A stretch of 36,091 nucleotides of DNA from Rhodoferax sp. (GCF_011391645.1 NZ_JAABQC010000017.1:1-36091); one strand, 5' to 3'; shown: positions 1 to 7,628, numbered from the stretch's first letter. Program-made: numbers and translations. Notes: a model not told the origin generated them from the letters alone.

Positions 1-545
1 CCGCCCAATTGCGCCTCGAAGCCTCGCGTGAGCAATTGTTCCCCTGGGTTGACGACAACACGCGACTGGTGCCGGCTGACAGCTGGATCGACACTGACCA
101 GGATCTGGTGATTGGCGGTGTGCTGTTTCAGGCCCGGATGATGGGGCCGGCCCACACGCCCGAAGACCTGGCCTTTTATCTGCCGTCCGAAAAGGTGCTG
201 TTTGCTGGTGATCTGGTGTTCAGAAATCGCATTCCTTTTGTCGGCCAGGCAGACAGCCGGCACTGGATCACGGCACTTGACCAGCTGTTGGCTTTTGACA
301 CCCGGGTGATCGTGCCGGGCCACGGTCCGGTGTCGAAAGAGGCGCGCCGCGACATGCAGCAAACGCGCGACTATCTGGTCTATTTGCGCACCGTGATGGG
401 CCGTGCCGCCGAGGCCATGGAGCCGTTTGAGGAGGCCTACAACAAAGTGGACTGGTCGAAGTTTGAGAAACTGCCCCTGTTCAGATTTGCCAACCGCATG
501 AACGCCTACAACACTTACTTGCAACTCGAACACGAGGCCAAATGA
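1..545 (+). CDS. MBL-fold metallo-hydrolase, 5' truncated (SoxH-like)
   Basis: This is the C-terminal part of a metallo-beta-lactamase-fold hydrolase. The frame stays open to the left edge, so the TTG at base 9 in the ORF track is not a real start. Metal-binding motifs of the fold are visible in order: GPAHTPEDLAFYLP (His of the third motif), FAGDLVF (bridging Asp) and VPGHGPV (last His). The N-terminal HxHxDH motif would lie outside the window. Its stop overlaps the ATG of the next gene (ATGA), so the two are probably translationally coupled. Sox clusters often carry such a hydrolase, called SoxH, thought to act on thiol esters or thiol-bound intermediates. The SoxH name here is inference from context; the fold assignment is firm. 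Confidence 0.85.
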   Translation, partial: AQLRLEASREQLFPWVDDNTRLVPADSWIDTDQDLVIGGVLFQARMMGPAHTPEDLAFYLPSEKVLFAGDLVFRNRIPFVGQADSRHWITALDQLLAFDTRVIVPGHGPVSKEARRDMQQTRDYLVYLRTVMGRAAEAMEPFEEAYNKVDWSKFEKLPLFRFANRMNAYNTYLQLEHEAK

Positions 546-1027
546 TGCACCCCCACCCGTTTTTTCTGACGCGTCGCCAGTGTCTGCTGGCGGGCGCTGG
601 CCTCAGCCTGCTGCGGGCGGGGCCGGCCGCGGCTGCCACCCTGCCAATGCCCGCGTCATTGCCAGACGCGCTGGCCGCTGCGCTCAAAAAGGGCAGCCCG
701 CTGGTGGTCATGGTGAGCCTGGTGGGTTGTCCCTTTTGCACGATCGCCCGGGACCACTACCTGGCCCCCATGCAGGGCCAATCGGGGTTGTCGATTGTGC
801 AAATTGACATGCGCAACCGCGACATGGTGAAAGACTTCAACGGTGCCAGCCAATCCCAAGACCAGCTGATCCGCAGTTGGGGCATTAAAGTCGCCCCGAC
901 AGTCTTGTTTTTTGGCCGCGGCGGTGTCGAGGTGGCAGAGCGCCTGGTGGGCGGCTACATCCCGGATTTTTACGGTGCCTACCTCGATGACCGCTTGCGC
1001 ACGGCCCGTGCCGCGGTGACAAGTTGA
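542..1027 (+). CDS. Periplasmic thioredoxin-fold protein (SoxW-like)
   Basis: A 161-residue protein with an N-terminal Tat-like or Sec signal (LTRRQCLLAGAGLSLL, then an Ala-rich cleavage region) and a thioredoxin-type active site CPFC near residue 63. KVAPTVLFF later supplies the cis-Pro region of the fold (VAPT). It overlaps the upstream hydrolase gene by 4 bases and probably shares its transcript. In sox clusters a periplasmic thioredoxin (SoxW), supplied with electrons by SoxV/CcdA, keeps the SoxYZ carrier cysteine reduced. No SoxV gene is in the window; it may lie upstream. The specific SoxW role is inference from the neighbourhood. Confidence 0.8.
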   Translation: MMHPHPFFLTRRQCLLAGAGLSLLRAGPAAAATLPMPASLPDALAAALKKGSPLVVMVSLVGCPFCTIARDHYLAPMQGQSGLSIVQIDMRNRDMVKDFNGASQSQDQLIRSWGIKVAPTVLFFGRGGVEVAERLVGGYIPDFYGAYLDDRLRTARAAVTS

Positions 1028-1038
1028 AGGAACCCCCT

Positions 1039-1743
1039 ATGATCCCCATGAAATCAGATTCAGCCTGGCGCGGCACCTCGGATTGCCGCCAATGCGGGAT
1101 TCGTGATATGGCGTTGTTTGCCGATCTCAATGAGCATGATTTTGGACTCATGCATGCGCCGATTGATGATCTGGAATACGCGCACGGGGAGACTTTGTAC
1201 GCTGAAGCCAGCCTGTCGCAGGGTATCTACACGTTGCGCAGCGGCATGGTGAAGCTGGTGCGCAGCACAGTTGATGGCCGACCGCGCATCGTGCGCGTTT
1301 TGCGCCCGGGGGATGTGATCGGGCTGGAGGCCCTGGCCGGTGCGCGTTATGACAGCGACGCTGTCGCCCTGACGCCGGTTGCGGTCTGCCGTATTCCACT
1401 CAATGTGATCCAGAAGTTGGCATCGCGCAGCCCAAGACTGCATACCCAGCTGATGTCCAAATGGCAGCGCGCCCTGAAGGACGCTGACGATTGGCTGGCG
1501 GACATGAACTTTGGCACCGCACGCCAGCGTGTGGCCAATCTGGTACTGAAAATGCGCAGCCCCAGCAACCACGAGGTGTCGGTGCTTTTTTCGCGCGAAG
1601 ACATGGGTTCCATGCTGGATCTCAAGTTTGAAACTGTCAGCCGCGAGGTCAGCCGGTTGGTGCGCGACGGCGTGATGGAGCAGCTCGACAAGCAGGGGCG
1701 CATGTACCGCGTGCTCAAGCCTGAGGCGCTGTCGGCGCCCTGA
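1039..1743 (+). CDS. Crp/Fnr-family transcriptional regulator
   Basis: A 234-residue cyclic-nucleotide-binding-like sensor domain followed by a winged helix-turn-helix. I chose ATG 1039 over the TTG at 1024 because AAGGA lies 7 bases upstream of it. The N-terminus has a CxxC pair (C16, C19) and the sensor domain has C117 in VAVCRIPL. These align with three of the four cluster cysteines of E. coli FNR (C20, C23, C122). The residue equivalent to C29 is Ala. The recognition helix reads FETVSREVSRL, keeping the ExxSR signature that reads TTGAT half-sites in FNR. A perfect TTGAT-N4-ATCAA site lies upstream of the transporter genes at 10066. A redox- or oxygen-responsive role is inference. Confidence 0.88.
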   Translation: MIPMKSDSAWRGTSDCRQCGIRDMALFADLNEHDFGLMHAPIDDLEYAHGETLYAEASLSQGIYTLRSGMVKLVRSTVDGRPRIVRVLRPGDVIGLEALAGARYDSDAVALTPVAVCRIPLNVIQKLASRSPRLHTQLMSKWQRALKDADDWLADMNFGTARQRVANLVLKMRSPSNHEVSVLFSREDMGSMLDLKFETVSREVSRLVRDGVMEQLDKQGRMYRVLKPEALSAP

Positions 1744-1893
1744 ATCTGCTCCCGGTCAGGGTAAATCCTGATAGGCATGCTTGCCTGCTTAAATAATCAT
1801 TGACTCATACGAAATGTTGCCCGCCGCGTCTCCGCTGATTCAGTGGGGCGGATGGCGGCGGCGGAGTCCATTTTCAACAGAAAGCCGCTATCC
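1744..1893. other. Intergenic stretch before the small cytochrome gene
   Basis: About 150 bases between the regulator and the small cytochrome gene. It has a short weak hairpin (AGGCA/TGCCT) and an AT-rich TTAAATAAT patch. I see no clear promoter, FNR site or strong terminator. Confidence 0.4.
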
Positions 1894-2211
1894 ATGAAGC
1901 ATCTCTTGTTTGCCTTGTCGGGTTGTTTGGCGATGGCTGCATTGGCGCAGGATGTGCCCGCGCTTTATCAGGGCGCTGATCTGAAACTCGGCGAAAAGTT
2001 GATTGCTGAAAACCAGTGCGATGCCTGCCACATCCGCAATGTGGGTGGCAATGGCAATGGCATCTATCGCCCGACCGGACGCATCAATTCATTGGGTTTG
2101 CTGCGTGGCCAGGTGGAGGCCTGCAACACCACCTTGAATCTGGGCTTTTTTCCGGAAGAGGTGACCTCGATATCGGCCGTGCTCAATCGCGACCATTACC
2201 GCTTCAAGTAA
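1894..2211 (+). CDS. Small periplasmic c-type cytochrome, no Met ligand
   Basis: A 105-residue protein with a Sec signal peptide (MKHLLFALSGCLAMAALAQ) and one haem-attachment motif, CDACH, near residue 45. I use ATG 1894, because the GTG at 1843 would add a tail ahead of an obvious signal peptide. The mature chain contains no methionine, so the usual His/Met haem ligation of class I cytochromes c is impossible. Another His (DHYRF near the C-terminus) or an open site are the alternatives. A further Cys lies in EACNTTLNL. It precedes the SoxR-like regulator and soxC, so an accessory electron-transfer or sensing role in sulfur oxidation is plausible. I cannot assign a named family. Confidence 0.8.
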   Translation: MKHLLFALSGCLAMAALAQDVPALYQGADLKLGEKLIAENQCDACHIRNVGGNGNGIYRPTGRINSLGLLRGQVEACNTTLNLGFFPEEVTSISAVLNRDHYRFK

Positions 2212-2235
2212 GTGAAAACCCCAATCGACTTTTTC

Positions 2236-2280
2236 TTGACTTAATTTACATTAATGAATCCGAATATATGGATTTAGTAG
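2236..2280 (+). promoter_or_regulatory. Putative SoxR operator and promoter region
   Basis: An AT-rich stretch just upstream of the ArsR-type regulator gene contains the inverted repeat AATCC-N8-GGATT at 2257-2274. Its size and placement fit an ArsR-family operator. TTTACA (2245) and TATGGA (2267), 16 bases apart, form a weak possible promoter overlapping the repeat. If used, the transcript would be almost leaderless for ATG 2281. Autoregulation is inferred. Confidence 0.45.
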
Positions 2281-2613
2281 ATGAGTAGTTCAAAACTCCC
2301 GGAAGTTTCCATGCTGTCGCTAGAGCGCACAGCCGAACTTTTTGGGGTTTTGTCAACGCCAGTTCGCTTGCAGATCATTCGGGCATTGTGTGACGGTGAG
2401 AAAAATGTGACGCATTTGCTGGCGCAAATTGAGGCATCCCAACCCAATATGTCTCGCCATCTGCAGGTGCTGTACCAGTCTGGCCTGCTGACCCGGCGGC
2501 GCAGTGGACATCAGATTTTTTATTGTCTGGCAGAGGCTCCCAAGGCGCTGGTTTGCAAGCTGGTGTGCATGCAACTGGCGCGTGATGAGCAGGTTTTTGA
2601 CATCCCGGTGTGA
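2281..2613 (+). CDS. soxR: ArsR-family regulator of sulfur oxidation (SoxR-like)
   Basis: A 110-residue ArsR/SmtB winged-helix repressor. The DNA-reading helix is around QPNMSRHLQVLYQSGLL (residues 54-70), followed by the wing RRRSGHQIFYCL. It has cysteines at 37, 82, 92 and 96. C37 before the HTH and C92/C96 in the last helix sit roughly where the persulfide sensors SqrR and BigR place their reactive pair. A role derepressing sox genes when sulfide or persulfide appears is therefore plausible. It lies directly upstream of soxC. ATG 2281 has no Shine-Dalgarno; ATG 2311 has GGAAG 5 bases upstream and would give a 100-residue protein, so the start is uncertain. Confidence 0.82.
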   Translation: MSSSKLPEVSMLSLERTAELFGVLSTPVRLQIIRALCDGEKNVTHLLAQIEASQPNMSRHLQVLYQSGLLTRRRSGHQIFYCLAEAPKALVCKLVCMQLARDEQVFDIPV

Positions 2614-2674
2614 AGCCCGGGAAGTTTCAGGCGTTTAGGTGTTGTGGTTGGGTTAGGTAACAGGAGCTTTTTGA

Positions 2675-4039
2675 ATGGAACAAAGTTTGAGCTCGGGCAG
2701 GCTGATCAAGGCCCCTGAGAATTTTCTGAATCAAAACGGCATCAAAACCGTTTTTTCAGAGGCCAAAAAAGGCCGGCGCGACTTTATTCGCAATGCCTTC
2801 GTTGCCGCTGCGTCGGGTGCCGCCGTGCCGGTGGCCATGGCGCAGGTCAACCCTGTGCCCACCGAGGGTGGCGACCCCAATATTTTGACTTTGCCGGCGC
2901 ATAGCGTGGGTTTGGGCCAGGGCGTGGCCCAAAACGACGGTTATGGCAAACCTTCGCAATTTGAGTCGGGCGTGCAGCGCCGGCAAAGCCCGGGTCTAAC
3001 CCAGACCACGCAGGCTTCGGTGTCGTTTGCGCCGCTGCAATCGCTGTTTGGCATCGTGACACCCAGCGGGTTGCATTTTGAGCGCCATCACCAGGGCTGG
3101 TGGGACATCGACCCGTCCAAACACCGTCTGATGATCAACGGCATGGTCAAGACGGCAAAGGTGTTTACCCTTGATGAAATCATGCGTTTGCCGGCGGTGT
3201 CGCGTTTCCACTTCATTGAGTGCGGCGCCAACACGGCCGTCGAATGGGGCAATGTGGCTGTGCCCACGGTGCAGTACACCCACGGCATGGTGTCGTGCAG
3301 CGAATTTACCGGCGTACCGCTCATCACGCTGCTGGAGCTTGCCGGTGCCGATCTGAAGAACGGCAAATTTGTGTTGGCTGAAGGCGCCGATGGCTCGTCC
3401 ATGACGCGCACCATTCCCATGAGCCTGATCAAGTCGGGTGAGGTGTTTGTGGCCTATGGCCAGAACGGTGAAATGCTGCGCCCCGAGCAAGGCTACCCGT
3501 TGCGTCTGATTGTGCCCGGCATTCAGGGTGTGAGCTGGGTCAAGTACCTGCGCCGCCTGGAGGTGGGTGACATGCCCTACGCCACCAAGGACGAGGCCAT
3601 TCATTACATGGACCTGATGCCCAGCGGCCTACACCGCCAATATTCCGGCATTCAGGAATGCAAAAGTGTGGTGACCACTCCCTCGGGCGGGCAGGTTCTG
3701 CTGGACAAGGGTTTTTACAACATCACCGGCTTGGCCTGGAGCGGCAAAGGCAAGATCAAAAAGGTCGATGTCTCGGTGGACGGGGGCCGCAACTGGCGCA
3801 CCACGCGCCTGCAGGACCCGGTGATGTCGAAGGCGCTGACGCGGTTCAACATCGACTGGGTGTGGGACGGCAAGCCCACCATCATCCAGAGCCGTGCCGT
3901 GGATGAGACCGGTTTTGTGCAACCCACTTACCAACAATTGCGGGCGGTGCGCGGCACGCGCTCGATCTATCACAACAATGCGATTCAGTCGTGGCTGGTG
4001 CAGGAAAACGGCGAGGTTAAAAATGTTCAGGTTTCGTAA
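2675..4039 (+). CDS. soxC: SoxC, molybdenum subunit of sulfane dehydrogenase
   Basis: A 454-residue protein of the sulfite-oxidase molybdopterin family. SoxCD removes six electrons from the SoxY-bound sulfane sulfur in the periplasm. A Tat signal (GRRDFIRNAFVAAASGAA) follows an N-terminal extension of about 30 residues, as expected for a cofactor-loaded exported enzyme. The molybdenum-binding Cys lies in FIECGANTAVEWG, and the dimerisation domain occupies the C-terminal third (VDVSVDGGRNWR). AGGAG lies 8 bases before the ATG. The gene overlaps soxD by 17 bases, which fits tight stoichiometric translation. Presence of SoxCD predicts full oxidation of thiosulfate to sulfate rather than sulfur-globule formation. 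Confidence 0.95.
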   Translation: MEQSLSSGRLIKAPENFLNQNGIKTVFSEAKKGRRDFIRNAFVAAASGAAVPVAMAQVNPVPTEGGDPNILTLPAHSVGLGQGVAQNDGYGKPSQFESGVQRRQSPGLTQTTQASVSFAPLQSLFGIVTPSGLHFERHHQGWWDIDPSKHRLMINGMVKTAKVFTLDEIMRLPAVSRFHFIECGANTAVEWGNVAVPTVQYTHGMVSCSEFTGVPLITLLELAGADLKNGKFVLAEGADGSSMTRTIPMSLIKSGEVFVAYGQNGEMLRPEQGYPLRLIVPGIQGVSWVKYLRRLEVGDMPYATKDEAIHYMDLMPSGLHRQYSGIQECKSVVTTPSGGQVLLDKGFYNITGLAWSGKGKIKKVDVSVDGGRNWRTTRLQDPVMSKALTRFNIDWVWDGKPTIIQSRAVDETGFVQPTYQQLRAVRGTRSIYHNNAIQSWLVQENGEVKNVQVS

Positions 4040-5123
4040 AGCAATCATCAGCCTGGCGCTGCTGGCGCTTGCCGGCGTTGCAGCTGCCCAGTCTGCAGCC
4101 AAAATTACCGGGCTGGGGCGCGATGCCACGCCAAAAGAAGTGGCGGCATGGGACATCGATGTGCGCCCCGACTTCAAGGGCTTGCCCGCCGGCTCTGGCA
4201 CCGTCGAGCAGGGCCAGGAGGTGTGGGAGGGCAAATGCGCCAGCTGTCACGGCTACTTTGGTGAATCGGGCGAGTTTTTCAGCCCCATCATTGGCGGTGT
4301 TCAGCCCAAAGACCTGCAGACCGGACGCGTCGCCAACCTGATCACCCCGGATTACCCCGGGCGCACCACCTTCATGAAAGTGGCGTCGATTTCAACGGTG
4401 TGGGACTTCGTGAACCGCGCCATGCCATGGACCGCGCCCAAGACACTGAAGACGGACGAGGTGTATGCGGTGGTGGCGTTCATGCTGAACATCGCAACCA
4501 TCGTGCCCGACAACTTCACGCTCAACGAGAAAACCATCCGTGATGTGCAGGCGCGCATGCCCAACCGCAACGGCATGAGCACCGATCACGCCTTATGGCC
4601 GGGAAAGGAATTTGGCGGTGCCAAAAAGCCCGATACCAGCAACGTGGCCTGCATGAAAGACTGCACGCCCGAGCCCAAACTTGCGTCCTTCCTGCCTGAC
4701 TTTGCGCGTAATGCACACGGCAACCTGGCTGAGCAAAACCGGCTGGTCGGCGCACAACTCGGTGCCGACACCACGCGACCAGAGCCCCAGGTGGGCGAAA
4801 AGCCAGCCGCGCCTGTGGCACCCAAGCCACCTGCGGAGGCCCCTGCCAGCGGCGCTGATGCGGGCAAACCGGATGCCAAGAAAGCCGTGGCCCTGCTGCA
4901 AAAACATGCCTGTCTGGTGTGCCACGGCATGAGTAACAAGATTGTCGGTCCGGCTTATACGGATATCGCCAAAAAATATGCGGGTCAGGTGGATTACCTG
5001 TCCTCCAAGATCAAGTCTGGTGGTGCCGGTGTCTGGGGTCCGATCCCCATGCCGCCTCAGGCCTTGAGCGTTGCCGATGCCAAAACCATTGCGGTGTGGC
5101 TGGCAGCGGGGGCTGGCAAGTAG
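4023..5123 (+). CDS. soxD: SoxD, dihaem cytochrome c subunit of sulfane dehydrogenase
   Basis: The start is ATG 4023 inside the soxC end, giving a 366-residue protein with a classic Sec signal (MFRFRKAIISLALLALAGVAAAQ). The longer track ORF from 3894 is a shadow extension. Two haem motifs are visible: CASCH at residues 72-76 and CLVCH at 297-301. The second domain has a likely Met ligand in GPIPMPP. A Pro/Ala-rich linker of about 30 residues (VAPKPPAEAPASG) joins the two domains. SoxD passes electrons from SoxC to the respiratory chain. Two extra cysteines (VACMKDC) between the domains may form a disulfide. Confidence 0.94.
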   Translation: MFRFRKAIISLALLALAGVAAAQSAAKITGLGRDATPKEVAAWDIDVRPDFKGLPAGSGTVEQGQEVWEGKCASCHGYFGESGEFFSPIIGGVQPKDLQTGRVANLITPDYPGRTTFMKVASISTVWDFVNRAMPWTAPKTLKTDEVYAVVAFMLNIATIVPDNFTLNEKTIRDVQARMPNRNGMSTDHALWPGKEFGGAKKPDTSNVACMKDCTPEPKLASFLPDFARNAHGNLAEQNRLVGAQLGADTTRPEPQVGEKPAAPVAPKPPAEAPASGADAGKPDAKKAVALLQKHACLVCHGMSNKIVGPAYTDIAKKYAGQVDYLSSKIKSGGAGVWGPIPMPPQALSVADAKTIAVWLAAGAGK

Positions 5124-5187
5124 CGCCCAGCACAGTCGCGTCAGCGTCAATTTTTCCCCCAGCATGAACTTAAAGAAGGAGATTTCA

Positions 5188-5643
5188 ATGCAAACTCGTC
5201 GCGAGACACTCAAACACAGCGCCATTGTGGCCGGCCTGCTGGCCACCACCGGCCTGTTTCCACACTATGCGTTCGCCTACAACAAGCCGGCCTTTGATGC
5301 CAAAAGCGTGGCCGACGTGCTCAAGGCGCTGGGCGCTGGCGCGCCGGCTGAGAGCAAGGACGTGACCATTGGTGGTCCGGACATCGCTGAAAACGGCGCT
5401 GTGGTGCCGCTCACCGCCAGCACCACCCTGCCGGGCGTCAAGCACATGCTCATCCTGGTTGAAAAGAACCCGGCGGCTTTGATTGCCCTGTTTAACGTGA
5501 CCGACAGCGTGGAAGCCAACTTTGCCACTCGCGCCAAGATGGGCCAGTCTTCGGACGTGTACGCCGTGGCCATCATGAATGACGGCAAGGCACTCTTTGC
5601 CAAAAAAGAAGTGAAAGTGACTCTGGGTGGCTGCGGCGGCTAA
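5188..5643 (+). CDS. soxY: SoxY, sulfur-carrier subunit
   Basis: A 151-residue protein with a Tat signal (QTRRETLKHSAIVAGLLATTG) and the diagnostic swinging-arm C-terminus VTLGGCGG. The single Cys there carries the thiosulfate-derived sulfur chain through the Sox cycle. I take ATG 5188, not the upstream track start, because AAGGAG lies 6 bases before it and the signal peptide begins there. SoxY is exported folded with SoxZ, which has no signal of its own and follows 81 bases later. The length is typical. Confidence 0.95.
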   Translation: MQTRRETLKHSAIVAGLLATTGLFPHYAFAYNKPAFDAKSVADVLKALGAGAPAESKDVTIGGPDIAENGAVVPLTASTTLPGVKHMLILVEKNPAALIALFNVTDSVEANFATRAKMGQSSDVYAVAIMNDGKALFAKKEVKVTLGGCGG

Positions 5644-5724
5644 ACCCGGCGTTCACCGACCCTGCGATTGAAAGCCAAGAGCTGGCAATTACCGCGTATT
5701 CATTAACTATTCAGGAGTTTAAAA

Positions 5725-6036
5725 ATGGCAGATCCAATGCGCATTCGCGCCAAAGCAGAAGGCAACATTGCCACCGTCCGTGTCTTGATGAGCCACGAGA
5801 TGGAATCCGGTCAACGCAAGGATTCAGCCGGCAAGGTGATTCCTGCCTGGCATATCAGTGAGGTTTCCGCCACGCACAATGGCAAGGTCGTCATGACCGC
5901 CGAATGGGGTCCTGCGGTGTCCAAAAATCCGTTCCTGCAGTTCAACGTCAAAGGTGCCAAGGCTGGCGACAAGGTGGGCGTGACCTGGAAAGACAACAAG
6001 GGCGACACCCGCACTGACGAAGCCACGGTTTCCTGA
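5725..6036 (+). CDS. soxZ: SoxZ, sulfur-carrier partner subunit
   Basis: A 103-residue all-beta protein with no signal peptide, as usual for SoxZ, which is carried out by the Tat signal of SoxY. It starts MADPMRIRAKAEGNIATVRVLMSHEMESGQRKD and ends in an Ig-like GVTWKDNKGDTRTDEA strand region, both typical of the family. CAGGAG precedes the ATG at normal spacing. SoxYZ is the central substrate carrier to which SoxXA, SoxB and SoxCD dock in turn. Confidence 0.95.
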   Translation: MADPMRIRAKAEGNIATVRVLMSHEMESGQRKDSAGKVIPAWHISEVSATHNGKVVMTAEWGPAVSKNPFLQFNVKGAKAGDKVGVTWKDNKGDTRTDEATVS

Positions 6037-6043
6037 GTTTCGT

Positions 6044-6075
6044 CACCCGGATACGGGTGCTCTGTTTCGCACCCG
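6044..6075 (+). promoter_or_regulatory. Two mutually exclusive hairpins between soxZ and soxA
   Basis: CACCCG (6044-6049) can pair with CGGGTG (6054-6059) around a GATA loop. CGGGTGC (6054-6060) can instead pair with GCACCCG (6069-6075). Sharing the middle strand makes the two stems exclusive, as in attenuators or RNA-processing sites. There is no long U tract, so plain termination is unlikely. Function is inferred. Confidence 0.4.
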
Positions 6076-6115
6076 CGTTGGTTGTCATGTCCATCAACAA
6101 TGAGGAGACCTGAGA

Positions 6116-6916
6116 ATGAAAAAAATCATAGCCACGTTGGTATTGGCCGGTATTGCTGCTGCCGGGGCTCATGCCCAAAAATCGGCTGCAGTGTTGGCCA
6201 TTGAGGAGTACCGCGCCATGCTGGCCGACGGTAACCCTGCTGATCTGTTTGAGGCCAAGGGTGAAGACCTGTGGAAGCAAAAGCGCGGCCCCAAAAATGT
6301 TTCGCTGGAACGGTGTGATCTGGGCCAGGGGCCGGGTGTGGTCAAGGCTGTGTTTGTGACGCTGCCACGCTACTTTGCCGACACCAACCGGGTGCAGGAC
6401 CTGGAGTCTCGCCTGGTGACCTGCATGGAGACTTTGCAGGGTTTTAATGCGGCCGAGATTGCCAAAACACCGTTTGGCAAGGGTGAGCAAAACAACGTGA
6501 CCGCGCTGGCCACCTGGATTGCGGCCGAGTCGCGCGACATGAAGTTCAACCTGCCGCAAGCCCATGCCAAGGAGCAAGTGGCCTATGAGATTGGCAAGCG
6601 GCTGTTTTTCCAGCGCGGTGGCGCGCATGATTTTTCATGCGCCTCTTGCCACGGAGCCGACGACTGGCGCATTCGCCTGCAGGATTTACCCAACCTGACC
6701 AAGAACCCGGGTGACGGCGTGGGTTTTGCCGCCTGGCCCGCTTACCGGGTGTCAAACGGGCAGATGTGGAGCATGCAATTGCGGCTCAACGACTGCTACC
6801 GTCAGCAGCGCTTTCCCTACCCCGGTTTTGGCAGCGATGCCACGGTTGCACTGGGGGTGTACCTGGGTGTGAACAGCCAGGGCTCCAAATCAATCGCGCC
6901 GGCCATCAAACGCTAA
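6116..6916 (+). CDS. soxA: SoxA, catalytic cytochrome subunit of SoxXA
   Basis: A 266-residue protein with a Sec signal (MKKIIATLVLAGIAAAGAHAQ). SoxXA oxidatively joins thiosulfate to the SoxY cysteine. The C-terminal domain has one haem motif, CASCH near residue 178, and the cysteine that becomes the persulfide haem ligand in DCYRQQRFPYP. The N-terminal domain lacks a CxxCH but has C67 and C103. In mono-haem SoxA proteins such a pair forms a disulfide in place of the lost haem, so I read this as the mono-haem type. The ATG follows GAGGAG, and soxX follows 17 bases after the stop. Confidence 0.93.
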   Translation: MKKIIATLVLAGIAAAGAHAQKSAAVLAIEEYRAMLADGNPADLFEAKGEDLWKQKRGPKNVSLERCDLGQGPGVVKAVFVTLPRYFADTNRVQDLESRLVTCMETLQGFNAAEIAKTPFGKGEQNNVTALATWIAAESRDMKFNLPQAHAKEQVAYEIGKRLFFQRGGAHDFSCASCHGADDWRIRLQDLPNLTKNPGDGVGFAAWPAYRVSNGQMWSMQLRLNDCYRQQRFPYPGFGSDATVALGVYLGVNSQGSKSIAPAIKR

Positions 6917-6933
6917 TGCAAAGGAACATCACC

Positions 6934-7587
6934 ATGAAAAAACAACATGCGTTTGTAGTCTCTGTGCTGGCATCTTTGCTGGTGGCAGGTTGCGCGACAA
7001 GGCCCGGCACGGCGGAGCTGGACAAAATGGCCGCTGATGTCGTCAAGGCTTCATTCCGTGATCAAGGCATTGTCAAGGTGTCGGCGCTGACGCCCGAAGA
7101 CATCAACGAAGCCTGTGCTGCGGCAGACGTTGCCGGCAAGCCGATCGATCCCGATCTGGCCGTCAAGCTGCAGGATGCCCAGCTCAAGACCATCAAATGG
7201 CCCGCCGATGGCAAGTACATGGGCGACTGGAAGGCCGGTGAACGGCTCGCCCAGAGCGGCCGTGGCCTCACCTGGACCGACACGGCTGACACGGCCAACG
7301 GTGGCAATTGCTACAACTGCCACAAGCTGGACCCGAAAGAAATTTCGTTTGGCACGATTGGCCCCAGCCTGGCGGGCTACGGCAAAACCCGTGGCGTGAT
7401 TGACGACCCGACCAGCCCGGCATCCAAAGCCATCATTGAGTACACCTGGGGCAAGATCTGGAACGCCAGGGCTTACAACGCCTGCTCGTCCATGCCGCGG
7501 GCGGTGCACAAGGGCATCATCACCGAGGCGCAAGCCAAAGACCTGATGGCCTTGCTGCTCGACCCCAAGTCGCCGGTCAACAACTAG
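6934..7587 (+). CDS. soxX: SoxX, haem subunit of SoxXA, lipoprotein-like
   Basis: The start is ATG 6934 after AAGGA; the track ORF from 6766 merely reads through soxA in another frame. The protein is 217 residues, with the haem motif CYNCH at 126-130 and a likely Met ligand in CSSMPRAVHKG. The roughly 100 residues before the haem make it longer than the short SoxX types and like the larger SoxX of Starkeya-type systems. The signal ends LLVAGC, a good lipobox with C20, so the protein may be lipid-anchored with SoxA attached. An intrinsic terminator lies directly downstream. Confidence 0.92.
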   Translation: MKKQHAFVVSVLASLLVAGCATRPGTAELDKMAADVVKASFRDQGIVKVSALTPEDINEACAAADVAGKPIDPDLAVKLQDAQLKTIKWPADGKYMGDWKAGERLAQSGRGLTWTDTADTANGGNCYNCHKLDPKEISFGTIGPSLAGYGKTRGVIDDPTSPASKAIIEYTWGKIWNARAYNACSSMPRAVHKGIITEAQAKDLMALLLDPKSPVNN

Positions 7588-7603
7588 GCTGTTTTTTTTC
7601 AAC

Positions 7604-7628
7604 AAGGCCCGGCCTGCCCGGGCTTTTT
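7604..7628 (+). terminator. Intrinsic terminator between soxX and soxB
   Basis: AAGGCCCGG, a five-base loop, then CCGGGCTTTTT form a 9-bp GC-rich stem including one G-U pair, with a U tract. This is a clear rho-independent terminator shape inside the sox operon, 16 bases after soxX. soxB begins only 26 bases later, so it likely depends on read-through. Confidence 0.75.

Noticed and set aside
4593-5249. 218-residue antisense ORF across soxD and soxY
   Set aside because: Crosses two well-supported genes and shows no domain.
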